DNA from: Pleomorphomonas sp. NRK KF1
Lineage (GTDB): Bacteria > Pseudomonadota > Alphaproteobacteria > Rhizobiales > Pleomorphomonadaceae
Assembly: GCF_023721755.1 (NCBI RefSeq)
Contig: NZ_JAMDLH010000001.1
Span: 558,001-622,000, forward strand
Direction of reading: 5' to 3'
Length of the DNA: 64,000 nt
Of the stretch, positions 43,130 to 52,232 are shown piece by piece (the stretch's first letter is position 1; each line of letters begins with the position of its first letter). The notes under the pieces are model-generated. The model was not told the DNA's origin. It ran no database searches and worked only from the letters and a program-made list of their open reading frames with translations. Made by a program: the position numbers and the translations under genes.

Positions 43130-44842
43130 TTATGATGCTTCGCCCGTGACGAGCCCGGACGTTTCGTCGTCAAACTCTTCCCCACCTTTCGGAGGCAGAA
43201 GCGGCTTGTCCGGATCGATATCCGGAATGGCGCCGATCAGCGCCCGCGTGTAGGCCTCACGCGGCGCGGCGAACACCTTGGCGGTCGCCCCCTCTTCCAC
43301 GATCTCGCCGTGGTACATCACCACCACCCGCTCGCAGAGACTGCGGACGATGGCGAGGTCATGGGCGATGAACAGCAGCGTCAGGTTGAGCCGCTTCTTG
43401 AGATCGCGGAAGAGGTCGACGATCTGCGCCTGGATGGTGACATCGAGGGCGGCGACGCATTCGTCGGCGACAATCAGCTTGGGATTGACCGCCAGAGCTC
43501 GGGCGATTCCGGCCCGCTGGCACTGGCCGCCGCTCATGGACAGCGGTTTGCGGTCGGCGAACTCGCGTTCAAGGCCGACGAGATCGAGAAGCTCGCCGAT
43601 GCGCTCGTGGATCCTCTCCTTCGGCACGCTCTCCTGCACGGCGAGCACTTCGGCCAGCATGGCGCCGATGGTGAGACGCGGATTGAGCGCGTTGTAGGGA
43701 TCCTGGAACACCATCGCTGTCTCGTGACGGAGCTTCCTCAGCGCCTTGGTCCGCTCGGTAACGATGTCGGCGCCGTCGAAGGCAACATGTCCCTCGGAAA
43801 TGGGCGCAAGGCCAAGCAGGGCCCGCGCCAGCGTCGACTTGCCGGAGCCGCTCTCGCCCACGATGCCGACCGTCTCACCGGGCATCACCTGCAAGCTGAC
43901 CCCCTTCACGGCGGAGAACTCGCGCGGTCCGCCGCCGAACAGGGCTCGCCCGGTCACCGGAAAGCGAACGTGAAGGTCGTCGATCTCGATGAGCGGTCGC
44001 GCCTTCGTTGAAGTCTGGTCGTGCATGACGACGGGCGTCGTCTGTCGCGCTGGCATCGACGGATGAGAAGCGATCAGGTTCTGCGTGTAGGGGTGCTGTG
44101 GTTGACCGAGGACATCGCGCTTGTCACCGATCTCGAGAAGCCTGCCCTGACGAAGCACGGCGATGCGATCGCAGGTCTGTGCGACGATTCCGAGGTCGTG
44201 GGTGATCATGATCACCGACAGGCCTCGGCTTTCCCTGAGGTCCATCAAGAGCCTCAGGATCTGCGCCTGAATGGTAACGTCGAGCGCCGTCGTCGGCTCG
44301 TCGGCGATCAGTATGCGGGGATCGCAGGACAGCGCGACGCCGATCATCGCCCTCTGGCGCATGCCACCCGAGAACTCGTGCGGATAGCCGTTGTACTGCC
44401 GCGCCGGATGCGTGAAGCCGACCTGCGCCAGGATATCCAGCGCGACCGCCCTCGCCTCCTTGCCATCGACGCCGCGATGGACGCGGACGCCCTCGGCGAT
44501 CTGGTCGCCGATGCGCATCAGCGGATCGAGATGGCTGGTCGGGTTCTGGAAGATCATGCCGATGTCGCGGCCACGCACCGAACGGATATCGGCCTCGGAC
44601 ACTTGCGTGAGGTCACGACCGTCGAGCATCACCGTGCCCGCGGTGATCTTCAACTTGGGCGACGGCATCAGCCGCACAAGAGAACGGCAGGTCAGGCTCT
44701 TGCCCGAGCCGCTTTCGCCGACGAGCCCCAGAATCTCGCCCTTGCCGAGATCGAACGACAGGTCGTCGATCAGCGTGCGCGGGCCATCGTCGCCCGAGAA
44801 AACGACGCTGAGGTCGTGGACGGAGAGCAGTGCCTCGCTCAT
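43130..44842 (-). CDS. Peptide ABC transporter ATPase, fused DppD-DppF type
   Basis: 570 residues with two complete ABC domains. The first (about 1-265) has Walker A 'GESGSGKSL' and signature '[16 protein letters not shown]'; the second (about 290-550) has 'GESGSGKST' and '[16 protein letters not shown]'. Each is followed by the oligopeptide-family C-terminal tail. This replaces the separate DppD and DppF of most systems. A start at 44842 follows a good ribosome binding site and overlaps the permease stop. Confidence 0.93.
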   Translation of the reverse strand: MSEALLSVHDLSVVFSGDDGPRTLIDDLSFDLGKGEILGLVGESGSGKSLTCRSLVRLMPSPKLKITAGTVMLDGRDLTQVSEADIRSVRGRDIGMIFQNPTSHLDPLMRIGDQIAEGVRVHRGVDGKEARAVALDILAQVGFTHPARQYNGYPHEFSGGMRQRAMIGVALSCDPRILIADEPTTALDVTIQAQILRLLMDLRESRGLSVIMITHDLGIVAQTCDRIAVLRQGRLLEIGDKRDVLGQPQHPYTQNLIASHPSMPARQTTPVVMHDQTSTKARPLIEIDDLHVRFPVTGRALFGGGPREFSAVKGVSLQVMPGETVGIVGESGSGKSTLARALLGLAPISEGHVAFDGADIVTERTKALRKLRHETAMVFQDPYNALNPRLTIGAMLAEVLAVQESVPKERIHERIGELLDLVGLEREFADRKPLSMSGGQCQRAGIARALAVNPKLIVADECVAALDVTIQAQIVDLFRDLKKRLNLTLLFIAHDLAIVRSLCERVVVMYHGEIVEEGATAKVFAAPREAYTRALIGAIPDIDPDKPLLPPKGGEEFDDETSGLVTGEAS

Positions 44843-45675
44843 TCGCGCACCCCCAGAAGATCGCCAAGGCCATCGCCGGTCAGCGAAAAGCCGAAGGCCA
44901 GGGTCACGATGGAGAGACCCGGGAACAGCGTGATCCACCAGGCTGTGGTGATGAAGCTCTGCCCTTCGGCCACCATCACGCCCCACTCGGCGATCGGCGG
45001 CTGCACGCCGAGGCCGAGATAGCTGATGGCCGCACCCGACAGCAGCACCAGCACGCAGTCGGACATCGAGAACACCACAGATCCTGCGATGGCGTTGGGC
45101 AAGAGGTGGCGGAACATGATGCGCGGCCCGGAAAAGCCGAGGCTGAGTGCCGCCGTCGCATAGTCCACGGTCTTCAGCACCAGCATCTGCGCCCGGATCA
45201 GTCGGGCGTAGGAAACCCAGCCGACGAGCGCCATGGCGATGTAGAAGCTCTGAAGTCCCGGCCCGAGAATGGCGATGATGGAGAGCATCAGCACCAGAAA
45301 GGGAAAGGCGAGAATGATGTCGATGAACCGCATGAAGGCGATATCGACCTTGCCGCCGAGATAGCCGGCGATCGTGCCGACCGTCGTGCCGATCAGAAAG
45401 GGAAAGAGCACGCCGATCACGGCGATCTGCAAGTCGACGCGCGCGCCCCAGATGACGCGCGAGAAAATGTCGCGGCCAAAGTTGTCGGTCCCGAACGGGT
45501 GTCCCCAGGAGGGCGGCTGAAGGCGAAGGTCGCCGTTCTGGAGGATCGGGTCAAACGGCGCGATCAGCGGTGCGAGCAACGCGATGACGACGAACAGGGA
45601 AAGAAGGATGAGGCCGGCGAGCAATGTCGGCCGCCGGCGAACCGCCTTCCAGGCAGGAACAAGCGCGGCGGTCAT
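44839..45675 (-). CDS. Peptide ABC transporter permease, DppC type
   Basis: 278 residues, about six membrane helices. The N-terminal 'PLIAPFDPILQNGDLRLQPPSWGHPFGTDNFGRDIFSRVIWGARVDLQIAV' segment is diagnostic of DppC/OppC, and the EAA loop is near 'YATAALSLGFSGPRIMFRHLLPN'. Start at 45675, where it overlaps the DppB stop. A longer frame upstream lies within the other permease and is not coding. Confidence 0.93.
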   Translation of the reverse strand: MTAALVPAWKAVRRRPTLLAGLILLSLFVVIALLAPLIAPFDPILQNGDLRLQPPSWGHPFGTDNFGRDIFSRVIWGARVDLQIAVIGVLFPFLIGTTVGTIAGYLGGKVDIAFMRFIDIILAFPFLVLMLSIIAILGPGLQSFYIAMALVGWVSYARLIRAQMLVLKTVDYATAALSLGFSGPRIMFRHLLPNAIAGSVVFSMSDCVLVLLSGAAISYLGLGVQPPIAEWGVMVAEGQSFITTAWWITLFPGLSIVTLAFGFSLTGDGLGDLLGVRE

Positions 45676-46610
45676 TGCTTCACCCTCGGATCGATGGCCA
45701 CCGTGACGATGTCGGCGACGAAATTCACCAGCACGGTGGCGCAGGCAAACACCATGGCGACGCCCTGAACGACCATATAGTCCCGCGAGAAAATGGCGCG
45801 GACGAGCAACTGTCCCATGCCCGGCAAAGCGAAGACGCTTTCCACCACGACCGTACCGCCGATCAGCCACCCGATGTTGACCGCCAGCAGATTGACCGTC
45901 GGTACCAGCGAGTTGGGCATGACGTGCCGCCAGAAAACGATACTTTCCGGCATGCCGCGCGCCCGCGCCGCCGTGGCGATATCGCCCTTCAGTTCGGCGA
46001 TCATCGCCGTCCGAAGCGAACGGATCAGCACCGTCGACAGCGACAGCGCGATGGTCAGCGACGGCAGGATCAGATGGTAGAGCTTGTCGGCAAGGCTCTC
46101 GCCATACCCGGACACGGGGAACAGGTCGAGCCGCACGGAAAAGAAGATGATCAGCATCAATGCCAGCCAGAACGGCGGAAAACCGATGCCGAAAGTCGAA
46201 ATGAATCGCACCGCATGGTCGGCGGGACCGCCGTTGGAGCGGGCGGCCAGCGAGGCAAGCGGCACGGCTATCACGAGGGACAGCAGGACCGCCGAGAGCA
46301 CCAAAGCCAGTGTAGGTTCGATGCGGGTGGTGATCAGCCTCAGAACGTCGATCTTGTAGAGGATCGACTTGCCCATCTCGCCGTGGGCGAGGTTCTGGAG
46401 AAAGTAGAAGTATTGCAGCCAGATCGGCTGGTCGAGCCCGTATTGGGCTCGGATGGCCGCGATAGCGGCCGGCGTCGACTTGGTTCCCAACAGCACGCGT
46501 GCCGGGTCGCCCGGAATGAGGCGAACGAGGACGAAAGTGATGATGCTGATGCCCAGCAGCACCGGCAGGAACTGCAGGGGACGGTAGAGGACGAACTTAT
46601 ACCGGTGCAT
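45672..46610 (-). CDS. Peptide ABC transporter permease, DppB type
   Basis: 312 residues with six membrane helices. The N-terminal 'PLQFLPVLLGISIITFVLVRLIPGDPARVLLG' and the EAA-loop segment 'IATAARARGMPESIVFWRHVMPNSLVPTVN' identify DppB/OppB. It follows the hydrolase gene (46656-47546) by 45 bases on the same strand. Confidence 0.94.
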   Translation of the reverse strand: MHRYKFVLYRPLQFLPVLLGISIITFVLVRLIPGDPARVLLGTKSTPAAIAAIRAQYGLDQPIWLQYFYFLQNLAHGEMGKSILYKIDVLRLITTRIEPTLALVLSAVLLSLVIAVPLASLAARSNGGPADHAVRFISTFGIGFPPFWLALMLIIFFSVRLDLFPVSGYGESLADKLYHLILPSLTIALSLSTVLIRSLRTAMIAELKGDIATAARARGMPESIVFWRHVMPNSLVPTVNLLAVNIGWLIGGTVVVESVFALPGMGQLLVRAIFSRDYMVVQGVAMVFACATVLVNFVADIVTVAIDPRVKQ

Positions 46611-46655
46611 CGTGGCTCCCGGGCTTGGAGACGATTGTCATGGATAGGGCGAGCG

Positions 46656-47546
46656 TCATCGCTGGCTGTGTTTCCCCAGGAAGGCAAGGAGCGCAGGGTA
46701 GTAATCCCCCGGGTTCTCGTAAAACGGCATGTGGCTCGCGTTGGCGAACACCTTGAGCTCGGCATCCGGCAAGTGCAGCTTGATGCGCAACGCGCAGGCC
46801 GGCGTGAGTTCATCGTGCTCGCCGCAGGTGATCAACGTGGGTACGGTGATCCTGTGGAGGTCCGGGACGCGGTTCCAATCCTTGAGGTTGCCGGTGTAGA
46901 GAAATTCGTTCGGCCCCTGCATGGTCCCGTAGGGGCCCATGTTCCAATCGGAAAGCGACCGATTGACCGGCGCCGGCCACTCCTTCAGGCGGCAGACGTG
47001 GCGATAGTTGAGCAACGTGATTGCCGCCACGTACTCGGGATGATCGATAGTGCCGGCAGCCTCATGCGCCTGCATCATTGCCACCGTTTCGGAGCCGAGC
47101 GCGCCGCGTAGGCGTTCGAGCTCCGAGACGAGATGCGGCATGTCGGCGACGGTATCCTCTAATATCAGCGTCTTGAGAGCATCCGGATAGGTCAGCGCAT
47201 AATCGATGGCGAGCCATCCGCCCCAGGAATGTCCCAGGAAATGAACCCTGCCGAGGCCGAGCGCATTCCGTACCGTCTCGGTCTCCTCGACGTATCGACC
47301 GATCGTCCAAAGCGCGGGATCGGTAGGCCTGTCGGACGCCCCTGTGCCGAGTTGATCGAAGGCAATGACGCGATAGCCATGGTCGACCAGACAAGAGTGA
47401 GCCTCGCGCAGATAGTCGCAAGGCAGCCCCGGACCGCCGTTGGCGAGAAAGACCACGTCGTCGCCCGTGCCGAACTCGTAGGCAACGACGTCATGACCGT
47501 CGACCTTCACCACGTGCATGGCATCCGGGGCGATCTCCCGCCACAT
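46656..47546 (-). CDS. Alpha/beta hydrolase of the proline iminopeptidase type, first copy
   Basis: 296 residues. The oxyanion motif is 'LANGGPG' (residues 34-40; HGGPG in typical enzymes), the nucleophile elbow 'GHSWGG' (Ser107), with likely Asp245 ('GEHDELTP') and His272 ('ASHMPFY'). The family cuts N-terminal Pro or other residues from small peptides and amides. It heads the ABC importer unit and is divergent from the LuxR gene, the arrangement of pipA next to pipR-type regulators. Start at 47546, after aggagatcgatc. Confidence 0.88.
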   Translation of the reverse strand: MWREIAPDAMHVVKVDGHDVVAYEFGTGDDVVFLANGGPGLPCDYLREAHSCLVDHGYRVIAFDQLGTGASDRPTDPALWTIGRYVEETETVRNALGLGRVHFLGHSWGGWLAIDYALTYPDALKTLILEDTVADMPHLVSELERLRGALGSETVAMMQAHEAAGTIDHPEYVAAITLLNYRHVCRLKEWPAPVNRSLSDWNMGPYGTMQGPNEFLYTGNLKDWNRVPDLHRITVPTLITCGEHDELTPACALRIKLHLPDAELKVFANASHMPFYENPGDYYPALLAFLGKHSQR

Positions 47547-47581
47547 GATCGATCTCCTCAATCCGATTCAAAGCCCAGGAT

Positions 47582-47618
47582 TTGAGCGTGATCAAATTTT
47601 GGATGAATTGACGCTCAA
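47582..47618. promoter_or_regulatory. Inverted repeat, candidate operator of the LuxR regulator
   Basis: TTGAGCGT (47582-47589) and ACGCTCAA (47611-47618), perfect 8-bp arms 21 bases apart, with an inner imperfect CAAATT/AATTG pairing. The site is 36-72 bp from the hydrolase start and 88-124 bp from the luxR start, suitable for controlling both. Spacing differs from the classic 18-20-bp lux box. Confidence 0.5.
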
Positions 47619-47705
47619 CACCAGCTATTAGAAGTGATAGGGTCGGGCAGATGGAGGAGCCTGAACCCGCCATCCGGGAGGCTTTTCACTCCGGAGTAGC
47701 TATCG

Positions 47706-48488
47706 ATGTCCGTCGACATTGCCGCCGTCAGGAAGCGGCTCGCCACCAAGGCAGACCTGGAAGGGTGCATCGACCAAGCCTTTGACATGGTGAAGGGCTT
47801 CGGCTTCGACGCGTTCATCTACGACTACACGCCGGTGCCCTACGATGTCGACGGCAGCATGAACATCCCCTCGCTTCTGAAGCTCAGGAACGTGCCCGAA
47901 GACATGCACGAGTACTGGTGCGGCCGAGGGTATTTCCGGTTCGATCCGGTGCAGCAGTTGGCGCTCCGGACGTCGACCCCCTTCTTCTGGAACTACGATC
48001 GCAATGCCGACACGGCGATCCGTCGCTATCTTTGCGAGGACAGTCGCCCGGTCGAAAGCTACCTCAGGGATCGAGGCCTGACATCCGGCGTCACGGTCCC
48101 GGTGCATCTGCCGGGCGGAGATTATGCGACCGTTACCGGCGTTCGCTTCGGCGCCGGAGCAGACTTCCAGCGTACGGCGGAAGGCGCCATCGCCGACTTC
48201 GGCCTGCTCGCCCACCTCTTCCACGAAACGGCCTATTCGGCCTTCGATGCTCCAGCTCGCGTCGGCGCCATGCCACGACTGACCGACCGCGAGCGCGAAT
48301 GCTTGCGTCACTCCGCCGAAGGGCTATCGGCCAAGGAGATTTCGCGCATCATCGACCGTTCGGTGCCGACCGTCGTGATGCATCTCAACTCGGCGATCCG
48401 CAAGCTCAACGCCCGCAATCGCACCCAGGCCGTCGTGCGCGCCATCCACTACCGCCTGCTGGACGAACCTCGAACCTATAACTTCTGA
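47706..48488 (+). CDS. LuxR solo of the plant-responsive OryR/PsoR/PipR group
   Basis: 260 residues: autoinducer-binding domain (about 15-175) and GerE helix-turn-helix (about 190-250, 'LTDRERECLRHSAEGLSAKEISRIIDRSVPTVVMHLNSAIRKL'). Pocket residues conserved in acyl-homoserine-lactone receptors can be aligned from 'YFRFDPV': Asp80, Pro81, Trp95 and a Gly near 128 are kept, but the TraR Trp57 and Tyr61 positions are Met67 and Trp71. These two changes define the plant-compound-responsive subgroup. No luxI gene is in the window. Ligand class is inferred. Confidence 0.9.
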   Translation: MSVDIAAVRKRLATKADLEGCIDQAFDMVKGFGFDAFIYDYTPVPYDVDGSMNIPSLLKLRNVPEDMHEYWCGRGYFRFDPVQQLALRTSTPFFWNYDRNADTAIRRYLCEDSRPVESYLRDRGLTSGVTVPVHLPGGDYATVTGVRFGAGADFQRTAEGAIADFGLLAHLFHETAYSAFDAPARVGAMPRLTDRERECLRHSAEGLSAKEISRIIDRSVPTVVMHLNSAIRKLNARNRTQAVVRAIHYRLLDEPRTYNF

Positions 48489-48554
48489 TAGCTGCTGCTC
48501 AGCTTTTCGCCGCGCTATGTTTTTGCCCAACGCATATGCAGCGGAGGGTGAGCG

Positions 48555-49454
48555 GTGGTTGAAGTCGTGGAAGGATTCGCGCCCTTTGGCGCTTACGAAA
48601 CCTGGTACCGTGTCAGTGGCTCGCTGTCGTCTCCTCGTTTGCCCCTGATCATCGCCCATGGCGGCCCGGGATGCACGCACGACTACGTCGACAGCTTCAA
48701 GCGCATCGCCGACCTGGATGGCCGCGCCGTCATTCACTACGACCAGCTCGGCTCCGGCAACTCGACCCACCTGCCCGACAAGGGCAAGGACTTCTGGACG
48801 GTCCAGCTGTTCCTCGACCAGCTGGACGCCCTCCTTTCCCACCTCGGCATCGCCGACCGCTACGCCTATCTGGGCCAGTCCTGGGGCGGCATGCTCGGCG
48901 CCGAGCACGCCGTACGACGTCCAAAGGGCCTCAAGGCGCTGATCATCGCCAACTCGCCGGCCAACATGCACACCTGGGTCAGCGAGGCCAACCGCCTACG
49001 CGAGGAGCTGCCGCCGGACGTACAGGCGACGCTTCTGAAACACGAAGAAGCCGGCACCATAAGCCACCCGGACTACATCGCCGCCTCAAGGGTGTTCTAC
49101 AGCCGTCACGTCTGCCGTCTCGATCCCTGGCCGAAGGAGGTGAGCCGCACCTTCGAGCTGATGGACCTCGACAACACCGTCTACATCAACATGAACGGCC
49201 CTACCGAGTTCCACGTCATCGGCACGATGAAGGACTGGACGATCGAGGATCGGCTGCCCGAGATCGACGTGCCCTCCCTGCTGATCTCGGGCAAGTATGA
49301 CGAGGCCACGCCGGAGGTGGTTCGTCCTTATGTCGAGAAGGTCCCAGGTATCCGCTGGGTGCTGTTCGAGCACTCGAGCCACATGCCCCACGTCGAAGAA
49401 GAGGCGAAGTGCCTAGCGACCGTATCGGACTTCCTGAAAGCTGTGGAGGGCTGA
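48555..49454 (+). CDS. pip: Proline iminopeptidase / L-amino-acid amidase-like hydrolase, second copy
   Basis: 299 residues. The canonical motif HGGPG is at 35-39, the nucleophile elbow GQSWGG at 107-112 (Ser109), with likely Asp249 ('SGKYDEATP') and His276 ('HSSHMPH'). The cap domain follows the proline iminopeptidase pattern. The start is GTG after ggagg. It follows luxR by 66 bases on the same strand, so it may be co-transcribed with it. It differs clearly from the first copy (46656-47546), so the two are not a recent duplication. Confidence 0.9.
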   Translation: MVEVVEGFAPFGAYETWYRVSGSLSSPRLPLIIAHGGPGCTHDYVDSFKRIADLDGRAVIHYDQLGSGNSTHLPDKGKDFWTVQLFLDQLDALLSHLGIADRYAYLGQSWGGMLGAEHAVRRPKGLKALIIANSPANMHTWVSEANRLREELPPDVQATLLKHEEAGTISHPDYIAASRVFYSRHVCRLDPWPKEVSRTFELMDLDNTVYINMNGPTEFHVIGTMKDWTIEDRLPEIDVPSLLISGKYDEATPEVVRPYVEKVPGIRWVLFEHSSHMPHVEEEAKCLATVSDFLKAVEG

Positions 49455-49607
49455 CGGTAACGCATTCGCCCTCCGCAAACGTGGGGCCAGCCACCCGGAG
49501 GGCTGTGCCGCCCTCGCCTACCGCATCGCCGCGGCGGAAGCGAGGGCGGCCCCCTATGAGGCGTCGACGTTCAGGCCGACAGACCGCCAGTCAGCAAAGG
49601 AGCGACC

Positions 49608-50300
49608 ATGACCTGGAAAACCGCCCGCCGTTCCTTCTACTACGACGGCGCTCCCGAACCCGAGGATCCCTTACTCGTCGCCGGCAAGGTGGCGCTTCTC
49701 GTCATCGACGTTCAAAACGTCTACCTGGAGCGTTCAGACCCCACGACCCTGAGCGGAGATGATCTCGCCCGCTATCACGCCTGGGCGCCATTCCACGAAC
49801 GCATGCACGGCACGGTGATCCCGGCGATCCGAAAACTGCTCGCCGCCTTTCGCAGCCGTGGGCTCGACGTGCTCTATGCCCGCATCGCTGCGTTGCGCCA
49901 GGATGGTCGCGACCGTTCATTGAGCCAGAAGAAGCCGGGCTGGAACAACCTCCTGCTGCCCAAGGACGAACTCGCGTCGCAGATCGTTCCGGCCATCGCA
50001 CCGGAGGGCGATGAGATCGTCGTCACCAAGACGACAGACAGTGCCCTCACCGGCACCAATCTTCGCCTCGTGCTCGCAAACCTCGGCATCACCCATGTGG
50101 TCTGCTGCGGTATCTTCACCGACCAGTGCGTGGCTTCCACGGTGCGCAGCCTTGCCGACGAGAGCTTCGACGTCATCGTGGCCGAGGACGCCTGCGCGGC
50201 CGGCACCATGGACCTGCACGACAGGGAGCTTGAGATCATGAACATGATCTACTGCTCGGTCATGAGCACCGACGAAGCGATCGCTTATCTGCCAGCCTGA
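49608..50300 (+). CDS. Isochorismatase-family amidase in the LuxR module
   Basis: 230 residues, cysteine-hydrolase fold. The catalytic triad is Asp34 ('LLVIDVQNVYL'), Lys141 ('VVTKTTDSALTGTNL') and Cys174 ('GIFTDQCVASTVRSLAD'). The family includes N-carbamoylsarcosine amidase, RutB and biuret hydrolase, so an amide or carbamoyl substrate is likely. It lies 153 bp after pip with a good ribosome binding site (aaggag), and is probably part of the same catabolic module. Confidence 0.85.
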   Translation: MTWKTARRSFYYDGAPEPEDPLLVAGKVALLVIDVQNVYLERSDPTTLSGDDLARYHAWAPFHERMHGTVIPAIRKLLAAFRSRGLDVLYARIAALRQDGRDRSLSQKKPGWNNLLLPKDELASQIVPAIAPEGDEIVVTKTTDSALTGTNLRLVLANLGITHVVCCGIFTDQCVASTVRSLADESFDVIVAEDACAAGTMDLHDRELEIMNMIYCSVMSTDEAIAYLPA

Positions 50301-50318
50301 CGGCGGCCGCCACTTTCG

Positions 50319-51377
50319 TTATCTCGTCATCCGACGGCCGCTGCCATCCTCGAAGAAATGAAGTCGGTCGGCAGCAACCGCCACCTTTATTTCGTCGGCG
50401 AGCGGCAGGTCCGGCGACAGCGCCATGGTGAGGTGGCGACCCTCGACCGACCCGTGAACCAGACGCAGGGCTCCCAGCTCCTCGATATAGCGAACGGCAA
50501 AGGGGACGCCCGTACCGGGCGCCGCCGGCTGGATGTCCTCGGCGCGAAGGCCGACGATCACCTGGCCATCCTTGACGCCGGAGACCCCGCTCGCCACCAC
50601 CTGCCCGCCGATCGCTACCAAGCCATTCGTCACCTCGGCATCGGCGAGGTTCATGGCCGGCGAGCCGATGAAGCTCGCCACGAAGGTCGAGGCGGGATTG
50701 TGATAGACGTCGAGCGGCCGTCCAACCTGTTCGATGCGCCCCCCGTTCAAAACGACGATGCGGTCGGCCAGCGTCATCGCCTCAAGCTGGTCGTGCGTCA
50801 CGTAGACGGACGTTACCCCCAGCCGCCTCTGCAACTGCCGAATCTCGCCACGCATGGACACGCGCAGCTTGGCATCGAGGTTGGAGAGCGGCTCGTCGAA
50901 CAGGAAGGCGTCCGGTTTGCGCACGATGGCGCGGCCCATGGCGACGCGCTGCCGCTGACCACCGGAGAGCTGCTTCGGCTTGCGCTGGAGGAAGGGCTCG
51001 ATCTCCAGCATGCGCGCCGCCTCGGCCACGCGGGCATCGATATCCGCCTTGGGCACGCCACGGTTTCTGAGGCCATAGGCGAGATTGTCGTAGACGCTCA
51101 TGTGCGGATAGAGCGCGTAGTTCTGGAACACCATGGCGATGTTGCGCGCCGCCGGATCGACCTCGTTGACCACCCGGCTACCGATGGAGACGGTCCCCGA
51201 GGTGATCGTTTCCAGGCCGGCGATCATCCTGAGCAGCGTCGACTTGCCGCAACCGGACGGACCGACGAGAACGATGAACTCGCCATCGGCGATCGAAAGG
51301 TTGACATCCGAAACGGCCCGGACGCCACCGGCGTAAACCTTGCTCACACCGGTGATTTCAATGGCGGACATGCTCAT
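50319..51377 (-). CDS. ugpC: Glycerol-3-phosphate ABC transporter ATPase UgpC
   Basis: 352 residues, MalK/UgpC type. Walker A 'GPSGCGKST', signature '[15 protein letters not shown]', Walker B '[16 protein letters not shown]', then the C-terminal regulatory OB domain. It energises the importer formed by UgpA and UgpE. The start at 51377 overlaps the ugpE stop (ATGA). An in-frame extension further upstream lies in ugpE and is not coding. Confidence 0.92.
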   Translation of the reverse strand: MSMSAIEITGVSKVYAGGVRAVSDVNLSIADGEFIVLVGPSGCGKSTLLRMIAGLETITSGTVSIGSRVVNEVDPAARNIAMVFQNYALYPHMSVYDNLAYGLRNRGVPKADIDARVAEAARMLEIEPFLQRKPKQLSGGQRQRVAMGRAIVRKPDAFLFDEPLSNLDAKLRVSMRGEIRQLQRRLGVTSVYVTHDQLEAMTLADRIVVLNGGRIEQVGRPLDVYHNPASTFVASFIGSPAMNLADAEVTNGLVAIGGQVVASGVSGVKDGQVIVGLRAEDIQPAAPGTGVPFAVRYIEELGALRLVHGSVEGRHLTMALSPDLPLADEIKVAVAADRLHFFEDGSGRRMTR

Positions 51378-52222
51378 TTCTCCGTTTCGATGAGGCCCTT
51401 GACGAACAGCCTTTGCATGCCGACCACCACGATCACGGGCGGCAGCATGGCCAGCACCACGGTGGTCATGACGACGTTCCATTGGGGAAGCGCATCGGCG
51501 ACATCCGACATGCGCTTGATCCCCATGACGATGGTGTAGTGGCTGGATGTGGTGGTGATCATCATCGGCCAGAGGTACTGGTTCCAGCCGTAGATGAAGA
51601 GAATGACGAACAGCGCGGCGATGTTGGTGCGACTGAGCGGGAGAAGTATGTCTCGGAAGAACTTGAGCGGCCCCGCCCCGTCGATCCGCGCGGCCTCCAT
51701 CAGCTCCTCCGGTACGGTCAAGAAGAATTGCCGGAATAGGAAAGTGGCCGTTGCCGAGGCGATCAGGGGGATCGTCAGGCCGGCGTAGCTGTCGAGCAGG
51801 CCGAGATCTGCCACCACCTTGAAGGTCGGCACGATACGCACCTCGACCGGCAGCATCAGCGTGACGAAGATCATCCAGAAGGCCACCGCGCGAAAGGGAA
51901 AGCGGAAGTAGACAATGGCGTAAGCCGACAGGATCGAGATGGCGATCTTGCCGAAGGCGATGGAGAGCGCCATGACCAGCGAGTTCCACAACATGCCGCC
52001 GAGAGGTGGAGCCCCCGAGCTGGAGAGGCCGTCAGTCAGCATCGAACTATAGTTGGCGATCGCGTCGCTGCCCGGCAACAGAGGGACAAGCCCCGACATG
52101 AAGTCGTTGGGACCATGCGTCGAGGCGATCACGGCGACATAAACGGGAAAGGCGACGATCAGGATGCCGGCGATCAGCACGGCATGGGCGAGCGCGTCGA
52201 GCCACGGATGGCGATCGATCAT
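51374..52222 (-). CDS. ugpE: Glycerol-3-phosphate ABC transporter permease UgpE
   Basis: 282 residues, six membrane helices, MalG-like. It has the conserved EAA loop '[38 protein letters not shown]' and a C-terminal '[15 protein letters not shown]'. The periplasmic segment '[29 protein letters not shown]' resembles UgpE. It lies 10 bases after ugpA. Confidence 0.92.
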   Translation of the reverse strand: MIDRHPWLDALAHAVLIAGILIVAFPVYVAVIASTHGPNDFMSGLVPLLPGSDAIANYSSMLTDGLSSSGAPPLGGMLWNSLVMALSIAFGKIAISILSAYAIVYFRFPFRAVAFWMIFVTLMLPVEVRIVPTFKVVADLGLLDSYAGLTIPLIASATATFLFRQFFLTVPEELMEAARIDGAGPLKFFRDILLPLSRTNIAALFVILFIYGWNQYLWPMMITTTSSHYTIVMGIKRMSDVADALPQWNVVMTTVVLAMLPPVIVVVGMQRLFVKGLIETEK

Positions 52223-52232
52223 GGCCGACTCC

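Noticed and set aside
45624-47111. A 495-codon open frame opposite the DppB/DppC permeases and hydrolase.
   Set aside because: Its composition is His/Arg/Asp/Gln-rich without structure, the usual antisense shadow of membrane proteins.
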